From Clostridiales bacterium Firm_14 (lineage in GTDB: Bacteria; Bacillota; Clostridia; Saccharofermentanales; Saccharofermentanaceae): a stretch of 64,000 nucleotides of DNA. Shown in pieces: positions 46,717 to 57,000 of the stretch. Location of the stretch: assembly GCA_001604135.1 (NCBI GenBank), contig LVAT01000007.1, forward strand, positions 50,947-114,946, written 5' to 3'. Numbering within the stretch: the first letter of the stretch is position 1; each line of letters starts with the position of its first letter. Position numbers and translations under genes: made by a program. The notes below the pieces were generated by a model that was given only the letters and a program-made list of their open reading frames with translations, ran no database searches and was not told the DNA's origin.

Positions 46717-47757
46717 TTGGGAGATAAGTTCTGTCTGGATTTAACTTTGAAAGATCTTACCGCATGGTGTGAATCACGCGGTGTTCCTAAGTACCGAGCA
46801 TCACAGATATACGGCTGGCTCTCTTCAGGTTCAGTTACCACTGACGACATGACGAATGTGCCAAAGAACGTAAGGGCGATGCTCGCAGAAGACTTCATTT
46901 TCGGAGGCTTCCAATTAAAAGAACACCTGGTGTCCAAATTGGACGGCACAGAGAAGTTCGTATATAAGCTCTATGACGGCAACATCATTGAGACTGTTGC
47001 CATGAGATATAAGACAGGCATATCAGTCTGCATCTCATCTCAGGCCGGATGCCGCATGGGCTGTGCTTTCTGCGCTTCGGCAAAGATCGATTTCGGCAGG
47101 AACTTATCATCAGGCGAACTCCTTGCGCAGGTTTCCGTAACCCAGAAGCAGTTGGGAGAACGGGTTCACAGTGTTGTCATCATGGGCATCGGAGAGCCTT
47201 TCGATAACTACGATAACGTAATGGGATTTATTAGGCTCGCAAACGATCCCGAAGGATTGAACTTAGGTGCCAGACACATCACGCTCTCTACATGCGGACT
47301 TATCCCCAAGATCGAAGAATTCACCAAAGAAGGCCTTCAGGTCAACCTCGCAGTATCACTGCATGCGCCTAATGACGATCTTCGCAAAAAGCTTATGCCT
47401 GTTGCAAAAGCATTTTCAATAGAGCAGCTCATGAAGGCATGCAAAGATTATACGAAGGCTACAAACAGAAGGATCACATTCGAATACAGCCTTATGGCCG
47501 GCGTTAACGATACGCCGCAGTGCGCCTCGGAGCTCGTAAAGCTATTAAAGGGCGGACTTTATCACGTAAATCTCATAGCCATGAACAAGGTGCCCGGGAC
47601 GATATTCCAGTCGTCATCTCCGGCAAAAGTAAAGCAATTCAGGGAGATCCTTGAATCCGGCGGTATAAATGCTACTATCAGGCGGGAGATGGGCAGCGAC
47701 ATCATGGCCGCTTGCGGACAGCTCCGAAGGGGAACAATAGAGGCAGAAAGATGTTAG
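46717..47757 (+). CDS. rlmN: 23S rRNA (A2503-C2)/tRNA methyltransferase RlmN
   Basis: A 346-aa radical-SAM enzyme. The Fe-S cluster motif CRMGCAFC (near residue 112) and the C-terminal catalytic cysteine in AACGQLR are present. LSTCGLIP and the first-domain motif GVPKYRASQIYGWL also match. The start is a TTG just after the rsmB stop. No evidence favours Cfr over RlmN; the operon context is that of RlmN. It overlaps the following phosphatase gene by 7 bases. Confidence 0.95.
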   Translation: MGDKFCLDLTLKDLTAWCESRGVPKYRASQIYGWLSSGSVTTDDMTNVPKNVRAMLAEDFIFGGFQLKEHLVSKLDGTEKFVYKLYDGNIIETVAMRYKTGISVCISSQAGCRMGCAFCASAKIDFGRNLSSGELLAQVSVTQKQLGERVHSVVIMGIGEPFDNYDNVMGFIRLANDPEGLNLGARHITLSTCGLIPKIEEFTKEGLQVNLAVSLHAPNDDLRKKLMPVAKAFSIEQLMKACKDYTKATNRRITFEYSLMAGVNDTPQCASELVKLLKGGLYHVNLIAMNKVPGTIFQSSSPAKVKQFREILESGGINATIRREMGSDIMAACGQLRRGTIEAERC

Positions 47758-48497
47758 CTTACGGAATGTCTGAAAAAGGTCCCGTAAGGGGCACCAACGA
47801 AGACAGCTTTGCTTACGAGAACATAGGCAATTATTTTTGCATGGCAGTTGCTGACGGCGTAGGCGGCGAATGCTGCGGCGAGATAGCCAGCAGGCTTGCC
47901 GTAGAGACTGTCATGAAGACCCTTAAGGACAGCCTCGCTTTTATTGACAGCAAAGATGAGCTTCCCCAGTTCCTGAAGGTCGTTTTCAACAGGGCAAATA
48001 TCGTTATCCTTCATAATTGTCTCGAAAACAGGGAGCGCATGGGCATGTGCACGACACTTACCGTTGCGCTTATGAAGGGAACAGAGCTTACGATTGCCCA
48101 CCTGGGAGATACCAGAGGATATCTCCTGCACGGATCTGAGCTCATCAAGCTTACAGAGGACCATAATGAGGCTGCAAGGCTCGTAAAGAACGGTCTTCTT
48201 TCAGAAGATGAGGCAAAGGTTCATCCAGGCAGATCGAGGCTCTTCAAGGTCGTAGGGGAGAACCAGTATCTTAATCCTGACATTTACAGTTATAATATAA
48301 GTTACGGTGATCTGGTCTTTTTGTGCTCAGACGGGCTTTATTCCTTCATGAGCAACGAACAGTTCAAGGCCTGCACCATGGAAAGAAACAAACCTGAAAG
48401 CATCTGCAGCAAGCTCATTGCGCAGGCGCTGGAGGGAGAAAGTACAGATAATATAACGGTTACACTCGCAAAAGCTGAGCCAGTAACGGAATTATAG
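47751..48497 (+). CDS. prpC: PP2C-type Ser/Thr phosphatase PrpC/Stp
   Basis: A 248-aa phosphatase with the small bacterial PP2C motif set: VRGTNEDSF, VADGVGG, HLGDTRGYLL, TEDHN, LCSDGLY and STDNITV. It dephosphorylates the partner PASTA kinase encoded immediately after, and its targets. The ATG at 47751 overlaps rlmN and is preferred to 47712, which lacks family similarity. No membrane segment is present. Confidence 0.95.
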   Translation: MLAYGMSEKGPVRGTNEDSFAYENIGNYFCMAVADGVGGECCGEIASRLAVETVMKTLKDSLAFIDSKDELPQFLKVVFNRANIVILHNCLENRERMGMCTTLTVALMKGTELTIAHLGDTRGYLLHGSELIKLTEDHNEAARLVKNGLLSEDEAKVHPGRSRLFKVVGENQYLNPDIYSYNISYGDLVFLCSDGLYSFMSNEQFKACTMERNKPESICSKLIAQALEGESTDNITVTLAKAEPVTEL

Positions 48498-48505
48498 GGG
48501 GAAAC

Positions 48506-50653
48506 ATGGCAAATCAGGTTCACGGCCCTGAGGGCATGATATTTGCGAATAAGTACAGGATCGTCAAGCTCATAGGCTCAGGCGGTATGGCTAACGTATA
48601 TCTCGGTATCGATATGAATACCGGCGCAAACGTTGCCATCAAGATCTTGAAGCCCGAGTTCTCATCTGACGACGAGTTCATCAGACGTTTTGATGCGGAA
48701 GCAAAGTCCGTTGCATCCTTAAATCACGCAAATATCGTAAAGGTTTACGGTGTAGGACACGAAGGCAACTTCAGATATATCGTTCAGGAATATATCGAAG
48801 GCATCACCGTAAAAGATCTCATCAACCAGAACGGACACCTTGACTGGAAGAATGCTGTTCCGATCGTTATACAGATCGGCCTTGCTTTAGACTACGCTCA
48901 CCAGAACGGAATCGTTCACAGAGACATCAAGCCTCAGAACATCCTTATCTCACGTGACCGTGTCGCAAAGATCACAGACTTCGGCATCGCGCGTGCAGCA
49001 TCTTCCACGACTATCACCATGACGGGCGTTCAGATGGGTTCTGTTCATTACTTCTCGCCTGAGCAGGCAAGAGGCGGAAATGTAGGACCGCAGTCAGATA
49101 TCTATTCATTGGGAGTATCACTTTTCGAGATGGTAACGGGAAGACTTCCTTTCGACGGTGATTCCAATGTAGCTATCGCAGTTAAGCACCTGCAGGAGAC
49201 TCCTCCGGTTCCGTCTTCTCTCATGCAGGGAATTCCGAAGGGCCTTGATTCCATCATCGCTAAATGTATGCAGAAGAGCCCTGAGAGACGCTATCAGACA
49301 ATGCGTCAGCTCGTAACAGAGCTCGACTCATTGCTCATTGATCCTAACGGCGTTTACGGTGTTATCACGAATGTTCCCGAGAAGGCACCGAGCTCGGATA
49401 CCAATATCTCTTTCAGACAGGATCCTGAATACGAGAAGATCTCTGAGATCGAGAAGAGTGCTGAAGCCAGACGTATCTCCAGATTCAGGGATAACGTTCT
49501 TTTAGCTCTCATAATCGTCGTTATCGTCGGTGTTCTTATCGGTATCGGAATCCTGGTAATTAGGGCAGTCGGCAATGCGACGGAGATACCGGATAACAAC
49601 GACTATAAGATAGAGAACTATGTCGGCCTTACGGAGGAAGAAGTCATCAAGAGACTTGATGCGGCAGGCGTTTACTATGTCCGCGAGTATCAGGAGACTG
49701 ATGCATATGAGCCCGGCATCGTTATCGGACAGAATATCCGTGAGGGCGTTATAGTATCGACTGCAAATAAGCTCAGCAAGCTCGTTATCACGATATCGGC
49801 CGCTGATGAGTCGATCGTATTGCAGGACTATGCGAATGCTAATTACAAGGATGCTTATACATCACTTAAGAACTTAGGCCTTGAGCCTGTTCTCAGAAAC
49901 GAGCCTTCAGATAAGGTCGAGCCGGGTCTTGTTATCAGGACTGAGCCTGAAGCAAATACACAGGTATTAAGAGGCGAATCGGTAATCATCATCTATGCAA
50001 CAGAGCCTAAGTCTTCTGTTGTTCCTGACGTTGTCGGAAACACGGTAGCAGAAGCTATAAAGAAGCTCTCAGATGCAAGCCTTAACTATACTGTCGAAGG
50101 TTCGCCTGAAGTTCTTGCTCTTGATGCCAAGAAGCAGTATGTAATCCTTACAAATCCTGTAGCAGGTTCATCTGTTGCAAGGAAGTCTTCCGTCAAGCTC
50201 TTTGTCGGAACCAAGGAAGATTACCAGAACGGCGGTACACCGACTCCTACGCCTCCCAGAGCACATGTCGACATCGTCCTTAAGGGAAGCGGTACGGCAT
50301 CAGGCGCCGGCGATTATGAACTCAATACCCAGGTAACGCTCACGGCAACACCTGCCGCGGGATTCAAGTTCGAGTACTGGGTAGACTCTTTGGGCAACAT
50401 CGTAAGCTACTCACTTAACTTCACGTTCGTAGTCAAGGAGAGCACGACATATACAGTTGTATTCTCGGCACTGCCGACGAATACGCCGATGCCGACGGAA
50501 ACGCCTACACCGGTACCTGCTACACCTACGCCCCCGCAGCCTACACCTGATCCTAACCAGGGCGGTGGCGGCGGTAACCAGAACCCGCCTGATCCTAACC
50601 AGGGCGGCGGCGGAAACCAGAATCCGGGTCCCGGTCCCGGAAATAACGGCTAA
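48506..50653 (+). CDS. prkC: PASTA-domain Ser/Thr protein kinase PrkC
   Basis: A 715-aa membrane kinase. The cytoplasmic kinase domain has GSGGMANVYLG, VAIKILK, HRDIKPQNIL, DFGIA and the activation segment ending FSPEQARGG. A transmembrane helix (about residues 330-352) leads to three PASTA domains (about 368-435, 436-500 and 503-575) that sense muropeptides or lipid II. Beyond them there is an extra InlB B-repeat-like domain (about 585-655, ending TYTVVFSA) and a Pro/Thr/Gly/Asn-rich tail, absent from the common PrkC. The partner phosphatase is 8 bases upstream and rsgA, often linked to this kinase, follows. Confidence 0.95.
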   Translation: MANQVHGPEGMIFANKYRIVKLIGSGGMANVYLGIDMNTGANVAIKILKPEFSSDDEFIRRFDAEAKSVASLNHANIVKVYGVGHEGNFRYIVQEYIEGITVKDLINQNGHLDWKNAVPIVIQIGLALDYAHQNGIVHRDIKPQNILISRDRVAKITDFGIARAASSTTITMTGVQMGSVHYFSPEQARGGNVGPQSDIYSLGVSLFEMVTGRLPFDGDSNVAIAVKHLQETPPVPSSLMQGIPKGLDSIIAKCMQKSPERRYQTMRQLVTELDSLLIDPNGVYGVITNVPEKAPSSDTNISFRQDPEYEKISEIEKSAEARRISRFRDNVLLALIIVVIVGVLIGIGILVIRAVGNATEIPDNNDYKIENYVGLTEEEVIKRLDAAGVYYVREYQETDAYEPGIVIGQNIREGVIVSTANKLSKLVITISAADESIVLQDYANANYKDAYTSLKNLGLEPVLRNEPSDKVEPGLVIRTEPEANTQVLRGESVIIIYATEPKSSVVPDVVGNTVAEAIKKLSDASLNYTVEGSPEVLALDAKKQYVILTNPVAGSSVARKSSVKLFVGTKEDYQNGGTPTPTPPRAHVDIVLKGSGTASGAGDYELNTQVTLTATPAAGFKFEYWVDSLGNIVSYSLNFTFVVKESTTYTVVFSALPTNTPMPTETPTPVPATPTPPQPTPDPNQGGGGGNQNPPDPNQGGGGNQNPGPGPGNNG

Positions 50654-50665
50654 GGTCAATGTAAG

Positions 50666-51592
50666 ATGGCTGAGACTGAAGCATTTCGCGGAGTAATTAC
50701 TAAAGGAGTGGGCGGTGTTTACACCGTTCGCTTCTTTAATGATGGCACTTATGAATATGTTCAGTGTGCAGCAAGAGGCGCGTTCAGGCTTAAGGGCATC
50801 AAGCCCGCAATAGGTGACAAGGTATCGATAATGAGCTCAGGCGACCCTGATATTCCTTATGTCATTACTGACATAGAGGACAGGGCAAGTTTTATAGCAA
50901 GACCGCCTGTCGCAAACCTGTCGGTAATGCTGCTGACTTTCTCGGTTACTGATCCTGAGCCGGACCTTACATTGCTTGATAAGATGCTCCTTGTATGTTC
51001 TTTGAGGGACATCAAGCCGGTGATCATTTTTACCAAGAGCGACCTTAACGAAGATGACGGAGACAGGCTTTGTTCAGTTTATACTAAGGCCGGTTATGAA
51101 GTTCTATTATCTTCACCCGTTAAGCCTCTTACCAAAAGTGATCTTAAGGATATAATAGGTGATGGAATTGCCGCCTTTGCTGGTCCTTCGGGAGTCGGCA
51201 AGAGTACTCTCTGCAATTCCCTTTTAGGATATGACCTGATGGAAACAGGTAAAGTCAGCGCCAAGATCAAGCGCGGCAAGCATACGACAAGGCACGTCGA
51301 GCTTCACGAATTCTATGACGGTTTTATCTGCGATACACCTGGTTTTACCTCGCTGTCATTAGAGGACCAGGGCGTTGATTACAGGGATGTCTTATACGGA
51401 TACCCCGAGATCACGAAGATCGCGACAGGATGCAGGTTCGACGACTGCTCACACCGTAAAGAAGACGGCTGCGTTGTCCGGAATGCATTGTCAGAGGGCC
51501 TCATCGACGAGGACCGCTATGAGAGATATAAGAGCTTTTACACGGAGCTTTACGATAATAGGAACAATTACAGGCATAGGAGAAAACAATGA
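50666..51592 (+). CDS. rsgA: Ribosome small subunit-dependent GTPase RsgA
   Basis: A 308-aa circularly permuted GTPase for late 30S maturation. The OB fold comes first (GVYTVRFFNDGTYEYVQCAA), then G4 FTKSDL, P-loop GPSGVGKSTL, switch region TTRHVELHEF and DTPGF in permuted order. A C-terminal zinc knuckle contains CRFDDCSHRKEDGC. It starts 12 bases after prkC and overlaps rpe by 4 bases. Confidence 0.96.
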   Translation: MAETEAFRGVITKGVGGVYTVRFFNDGTYEYVQCAARGAFRLKGIKPAIGDKVSIMSSGDPDIPYVITDIEDRASFIARPPVANLSVMLLTFSVTDPEPDLTLLDKMLLVCSLRDIKPVIIFTKSDLNEDDGDRLCSVYTKAGYEVLLSSPVKPLTKSDLKDIIGDGIAAFAGPSGVGKSTLCNSLLGYDLMETGKVSAKIKRGKHTTRHVELHEFYDGFICDTPGFTSLSLEDQGVDYRDVLYGYPEITKIATGCRFDDCSHRKEDGCVVRNALSEGLIDEDRYERYKSFYTELYDNRNNYRHRRKQ

Positions 51593-52251
51593 GTTACATA
51601 GATATAGCACCGTCGATACTTGCTGCTGATTTCGGCTATCTGATGAGAGACATCAAGAAGGTTGAAGGCCATGCCGAATACCTCCATATTGATGTTATGG
51701 ACGGTCACTATGTAAATAACATCTCCTTCGGAATTCCGGTCATCCAGTCGATCAGGAAATATACCGACATGAAGTTCTACACGCACCTCATGATCACCAA
51801 TCCCGAGAAGTATATCAAGGCATTTGCGGATGCCGGTTCCGACAACATCACTTTCCATCTCGAGTGCTCGGATGATCCCGATAAGCTTATCGAAGAGATC
51901 AATGCTTTGGGCTGTACGGCGGGCATTTCGATCCATCCCGATACACCGGTCGAGAAGGTTTTCCCTTATATCGGCAAGGTAAAGATCATCCTCATCATGA
52001 CCGTGTATCCGGGCTTCGGCGGACAGGGTTATCTTCCGTCTTCAAATGAGCGAATTGCCAAGCTCAGAAGAGCAATCGATGAGCAGGGCGCTGACACGAT
52101 CATCTCAGTTGACGGCGGCATCACTCTCGGCAATGTTAAGGAAGTCTATGATGCAGGCGCGAGACTGTTCGTTGCCGGAAGCACCGTATTCAATGCCGAA
52201 GATCCTGCGAAAGCAATAGAAGATCTTAAGTCATGCGCTACGTTATCGTAA
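51589..52251 (+). CDS. rpe: Ribulose-phosphate 3-epimerase
   Basis: A 220-aa TIM-barrel enzyme interconverting ribulose-5-phosphate and xylulose-5-phosphate. It begins IAPSILAADFGYLMRD and has the metal-site motif HIDVMDGHYV, THLMI, MTVYPGFGGQGY and the phosphate loop VDGGITLGNVKE. The ATG overlaps the rsgA stop (ATGA), and the end overlaps thiN by 19 bases, so translation is probably coupled. Confidence 0.96.
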   Translation: MSYIDIAPSILAADFGYLMRDIKKVEGHAEYLHIDVMDGHYVNNISFGIPVIQSIRKYTDMKFYTHLMITNPEKYIKAFADAGSDNITFHLECSDDPDKLIEEINALGCTAGISIHPDTPVEKVFPYIGKVKIILIMTVYPGFGGQGYLPSSNERIAKLRRAIDEQGADTIISVDGGITLGNVKEVYDAGARLFVAGSTVFNAEDPAKAIEDLKSCATLS

Positions 52252-52901
52252 CAGGCGGTCCGCTGCCTTCTAAAGCAGCTGACGTCATCAGAGGTTTTGC
52301 AGGAGAACCGGACACGAAGATAATCGCGTGCGATTCGGGCTGTGATTATCTTTCGAAGATCTCCGTCATTCCTGAAGTTGTCATAGGCGACATGGATTCA
52401 ATAACCGCTGAAGGGCTGGAATTCATCAGCGCCAATAATATCCCCGTCGAGAAGTATCCTGTCGAGAAAGACTGGACCGATTCCGAGATCGCTCTTAAGA
52501 AGGCCGGCATCGATGACGAAGTAATTCTTGTATGTCCCTTGTCCGGAAGGATCGATCACGTCATCGCAAACCTCGGCCTTGCTGTGAAATACAGATCTGA
52601 GGGTCTTAAGATCACAGTTACAGACGGCATTACGGTATGTTTTCCGTTGTCAGGCGAGGACAGGGCAGAATGCAGCGTGCGTGAATATAATGGCGAAGCA
52701 TCAGTGTCATTGATACCGTGCAGCTTCGATACTCCCGTTACCGGTGTAACGACTGAAGGACTTTATTATCCGCTTAATGACGCTGATCTTATTTCCGGCT
52801 CATCGTTTTCTTTTTCAAACCATCCTGTGGAAGACGCGAAAAAGATAGCCGTATCCATTAAGTCGGGAAAACTCCTCCTCGTGGTTACAAAAGCGGTCTA
52901 A
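52233..52901 (+). CDS. thiN: Thiamine pyrophosphokinase
   Basis: A 222-aa enzyme converting thiamine to thiamine diphosphate with ATP. It has ACDSGCDYL, IGDMDSI, DWTDSEIALKKA and SGRIDHVIANL, the conserved substrate and metal sites. It is last in the def-thiN run, overlapping rpe. The stop codon lies in a terminator hairpin. No THI-box riboswitch is visible nearby. Confidence 0.94.
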   Translation: MRYVIVTGGPLPSKAADVIRGFAGEPDTKIIACDSGCDYLSKISVIPEVVIGDMDSITAEGLEFISANNIPVEKYPVEKDWTDSEIALKKAGIDDEVILVCPLSGRIDHVIANLGLAVKYRSEGLKITVTDGITVCFPLSGEDRAECSVREYNGEASVSLIPCSFDTPVTGVTTEGLYYPLNDADLISGSSFSFSNHPVEDAKKIAVSIKSGKLLLVVTKAV

Positions 52902-52935
52902 AGCCTTTTGTCCATTGCTTTTGCGGGCTTTTTTG
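52900..52935 (+). terminator. Intrinsic terminator of the def-thiN operon
   Basis: AAAGCC (52900-52905), starting within the thiN stop codon, pairs with GGCTTT (52926-52931) around a 20-base loop, with six T residues at the 3' side. The long loop makes it moderate. Confidence 0.55.
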
Positions 52936-52982
52936 CAATTAAGATTTGTATTTTTAAGGCCCGAAATTGAGACTTTAGCTTA

Positions 52983-53012
52983 TTGAATGAGACTGCCAAA
53001 CGGGCTTATACT
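52983..53012 (+). promoter_or_regulatory. Promoter ahead of the DUF5688 gene
   Basis: TTGAAT (52983-52988) and TATACT (53007-53012) have an 18-base spacer. The inferred RNA start near 53020 puts the strong hairpin at 53031-53060 at the 5' end of the message. Confidence 0.5.
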
Positions 53013-53030
53013 TATACTGCAAATGAATGA

Positions 53031-53060
53031 AACGCATCCTTAAGGGGTGCGTTTTTTTTT
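53031..53060 (+). terminator. Strong terminator-like hairpin in the leader of the DUF5688 gene
   Basis: AACGCATCC (53031-53039) pairs with GGGTGCGTT (53045-53053) in a 9-pair stem with one T.G and a 5-base loop, followed by a run of T. It sits 23 bases ahead of the start codon and downstream of a promoter, which suggests attenuation; it may simply back up termination from thiN. Confidence 0.7.
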
Positions 53061-53082
53061 GCTAATTTTTTCGCGGAGGAAC

Positions 53083-54042
53083 ATGAACATGATGGACTAC
53101 GAGACATTTAAGCAAAGAGTAATGGAAGAATTCCTGAGCTATATGCCGGAGCGGTATTCAGACTGCACCATAGAGCTCAGAAGGGTTCCGAAGGTGAATG
53201 CCTGCCTTACCGGAGTGGTGATCATCCCTAACGGAAAGCCGCGTTCATACTGCAGCCCGACATTTTATATGGAGAGAATGTATGAGCAGTATCTGGAGTG
53301 TGATTCTTTCGAGCAGGTCATGAAGAATCAGGCGGTCTATCTGGAAGAATCGATCAAGTTTCTGCCGGAAGACATCATGAAGCTTGATTTCAATTCACTG
53401 AAGGAAAAGATCGTTTTCCAGATCGTAAACACCAAAGAGAACAAGGAGATGATCGAGCACTGCCCGCACAGGGAGATCATGGATCTGTCCGTTGTATACA
53501 GAGTCATCGTAAACGTCGATGAACACGGCGTGTCGGGATTCCTTATAACTCACGACATAGCCAGAGCAGAAGACCTCTCTGAGCCTCTCTTATACCGTCT
53601 TGCCAAGACGAATACCAGGAAGATATTCCCGTTTAAGAGCGAGAGGATCGAAGATACGATGAAACGCATGATGAAGCGCTGGGGCGTAACGGATAAGGAC
53701 ATTAAGGCTTCATTTTCAGGCGTTAATGATATTCCGATGAGAGACCGCGTATATGTCGTAAGCAATGAATATGAGTTCTTCGGCGCCAACGCGCTTCTTT
53801 ATACGGATGTCTTAAAGAAGGTCGTAAGGAGCATCGGAACCGACTGCTACATCCTGCCATCGTCCGTACATGACCTGGTTATCCTCTCGACTGAGACATT
53901 CAGCGAGAGTTCAAAGCTCAGGACACTCGTAAGGGACACCAACTGCGAGCATGTAAGACTTTCGGACAGATTGTCTGACAACATCTACCGTTTCAATATC
54001 GTTGACGGATCACTCGAATGCGTAACGGAGGAAGCATCGTGA
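53083..54042 (+). CDS. DUF5688-family protein
   Basis: A 319-aa soluble protein resembling DUF5688 proteins common in Lachnospiraceae-type genomes. Its function is unknown. Typical features are an early TIELRRVPKVNACLTGVVI, a middle region around HREIMDLSVVYRVIV, and the end YILPSSVHDLVILS and HVRLSDRLSDNIYRF. No enzyme motif, signal peptide or membrane helix is visible. GGAGGA fixes the ATG at 53083 (MNMMDYETF); the upstream frame from 53047 reads through the T-run and is not coding. It ends 4 bases into the surface protein gene, so the two are probably cotranslated. Confidence 0.75.
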   Translation: MNMMDYETFKQRVMEEFLSYMPERYSDCTIELRRVPKVNACLTGVVIIPNGKPRSYCSPTFYMERMYEQYLECDSFEQVMKNQAVYLEESIKFLPEDIMKLDFNSLKEKIVFQIVNTKENKEMIEHCPHREIMDLSVVYRVIVNVDEHGVSGFLITHDIARAEDLSEPLLYRLAKTNTRKIFPFKSERIEDTMKRMMKRWGVTDKDIKASFSGVNDIPMRDRVYVVSNEYEFFGANALLYTDVLKKVVRSIGTDCYILPSSVHDLVILSTETFSESSKLRTLVRDTNCEHVRLSDRLSDNIYRFNIVDGSLECVTEEAS

Positions 54043-57000
54043 AAAACAAAGGATCACCAAAATACAAAGCCAGATTACTGGCTGGAATAATGACGGCAGC
54101 GGTTGTTATTTGCTCGTTGCCGTTTTTTATTGGCTCGAAAAATGTTAATGCCGCCGTATTAAGTTCTAATGCACTCGTACCGGAATCCAATGCGAGAAAT
54201 GCCGGTTATACGAGTGAGAAAGCCTTCCGTGATGAGATCCTTGCTGCGTGCGCTAAGATGTCAGGCGTCAAATACCAGTGGGGTGGCGGAGGCTGGAACG
54301 GTATAGACTGCGCAGGTTCGGTGAGTCTTGCATACAGCGTGGCCCTTAAGACTGCGAAGATAACAGGCACTTCAGGCTCATATGGTAAGAAAACCCTGTC
54401 TTATTCAGGCGGAGCAAATCCTGACAGATACGGATTCTACAGACCGGGTTTTGCGGGCATCAAGTCGACCATCACGGATTCTTTGTTGAAGTATAAGGGC
54501 ATTACACCCACAGAGAATAAGTTCTCTAACTTTGAGACCAACGGCAAGAGCGGAATACAGAATGATGAGTGGATCAACATCATCAATACCTACGGGTTTA
54601 AGCCCGGCGACATGATCATGTGGTGGAACGATAACAAGGACAAGAATAATGCCCAGCACATAACCATCTATGCCGGAATAATAGACGGTGTTCCTATGCA
54701 GTGGACGGCAAGCTCCACCTCAGGATATTTTTGCAGAAAGTCATTATCGAGCAGTTCTTCCGAAGCCGGAAAAGGAAGCTTTACAGGCTTTATGGGACTT
54801 CGTGCCACATCGTTAAGAGACGCTGCTTATGCAGGATTCTATCTGGATAAGAGAGACCACTCGGGGATCAACTATACGGGCGCGGTATTCACGGTCTACA
54901 AGGATGCTGATCTTAAGAACAATGTGGGCGAACTTCGGGATGACGATAATGACGGCGTCTATACCGACTTCTATTATCTCAGCGGTTCAAATTATACGAA
55001 GCAGAAACTGAGCCTTACGCCGCAGGACCAGTCCGGCAGTTCATACGAAGATACTCTTTATATCAAGGAGACGACTATCCCTGACGGCCTCATATTACCT
55101 GACGGAACAAGGAAGGATCTTAAGGATTCAGAAGGCAATATTCCTTCGATCTATAAGTTCTCTGATCCGGATGTTTATAAGATGCATATCAGGATAACTG
55201 AGACTGACGGATCTACAGGAAAGCTTGAATATTCGATCGGAAAGAACGGCGGAGACGAGCTCTATTCATTCGTAAAGAACGGTTATGCCTATACATCAGG
55301 TTCTGATGTGATGGTCGTAACGAACATGAAGACGACCGAGTCTACCGAAGGAAGGGGAAAGGGCGCAGGTCTTTTTACCGATGCAAGCAGCCTGTCACTT
55401 GAGAAAACCACATCCACGTCTTTTGATACTGCCTCTGTTGTATTTACCGTTAGTGAAGGCGGCACTCTTGTTGCCACATACAAATATGCTGACGGCAAGT
55501 GGAACTGGTACGATGCCTCCGGAAACAAGTGGGAAGGAACTGATGCTTTCCCGATCAAATACGATACGGAATATGTGGTCACGGAGACTTTTGACAAAGG
55601 TGCCCCTTTTAAGTGCGCTGACGGCACGGTAATTGAATATGAATTCACCAATGATTCCGGCTGGACCAGGACAGGCGATACGACATATCAGTATGGCTTT
55701 AAGACAGGCAGTCTGTCATCTAAGAAGACATATTCGTTTAAATGCGAGAACAACAAGCATTCGGGATCTCTCAAGGTCCTTAAGGCAGTGGCGGATGAAG
55801 ACGATACAAAGGACGGGTTCGTTTTCGAGCTGTGGAACAAGGATAAGACCATAAAACTTGCGGAAGGAGTATCAGACAAAGATGGAATCGTACAGTGGAA
55901 AACAGATAGTCCCAATTGTGATGAACTGTCAGGAGTGCCGGTCGGATCTTACTTTCTTGTCGAAGTGTGTCCTGATCATACATATCATAAAACTAAAACC
56001 CGGTATGTATATGAAGTCCCTGAAGGATTCACGGACGGAAAAGACGGTAGATGGTACAAGGAGATAACGATCTCCACGGATACCATAAAGGAGAATGTCA
56101 CAAATGACAGACTCGAAAGCTCCATTAAGGTCGTAAAGACTTCTGAAGACGGAATCACATCGAATGTTGAATTCAGTCTTACTTACGGCGGAACCAATGA
56201 AGAGCCTTCGTGGGACAGCTCTCCGTTAACGGGCGGAAAGACTGACAAAAACGGAGCTGTGGTATTCTCCAATCTTCCGACTGGATGGTACAGGGTCGAA
56301 GAGAAGATCGAGCCTGCATATAAGCTTATCTGGGATGACGGTTCAACGGGTAATTCCAGGACCGTTAAGCTCACTAAGAAGAATGACAACAAAGTGGTGA
56401 CGGTAAAGGCTGCAAATAAGATCGATATTAATCCGAAGATCGCCACTTCGTTAACAGACGATGCAGGTTCACATAATGTCAACTGCGGAAAGAACATCGA
56501 GCTTACCGACACGGTGCATTTTGAGAATCTGATAGCCGGCTACGAGTATAAGATCTCAGGATGTCTGCTGGATAAAGCCACAGGCGGGATACTGATGGAC
56601 AAAGACGGCAATGAATACAGGACGAATATTACATTCAAAGCCGACAGAACCACGGGTGAAGTGTCTCTTGATGATAAGGGCCGAGAAGTAGTTACGGGAG
56701 ATGTAGTTGTAAAGTTTACGATAGACAGCGCTTATCTCTTTGAACAGGTTTTCGAGAAAGAAGAGGTCTCGTTATCTGTTGTGTGCTTTGAAACTCTTTA
56801 TTTTAGAGACATAGTGATCTCCAAGCATAATGACCTTGAGGACGAAGGTCAGACTGTAACGATCAGCCCGTCAATATCCACCAAAGCTTATGACAGCAGC
56901 ACCAACACCGGAGTCCTTGCATTGTCGGAGACTGTCGGCATTAACGACAATGTAAGTTTTACAGGTCTTGTTCCCGGTGAGAAATATGTTCTTACGGGAA

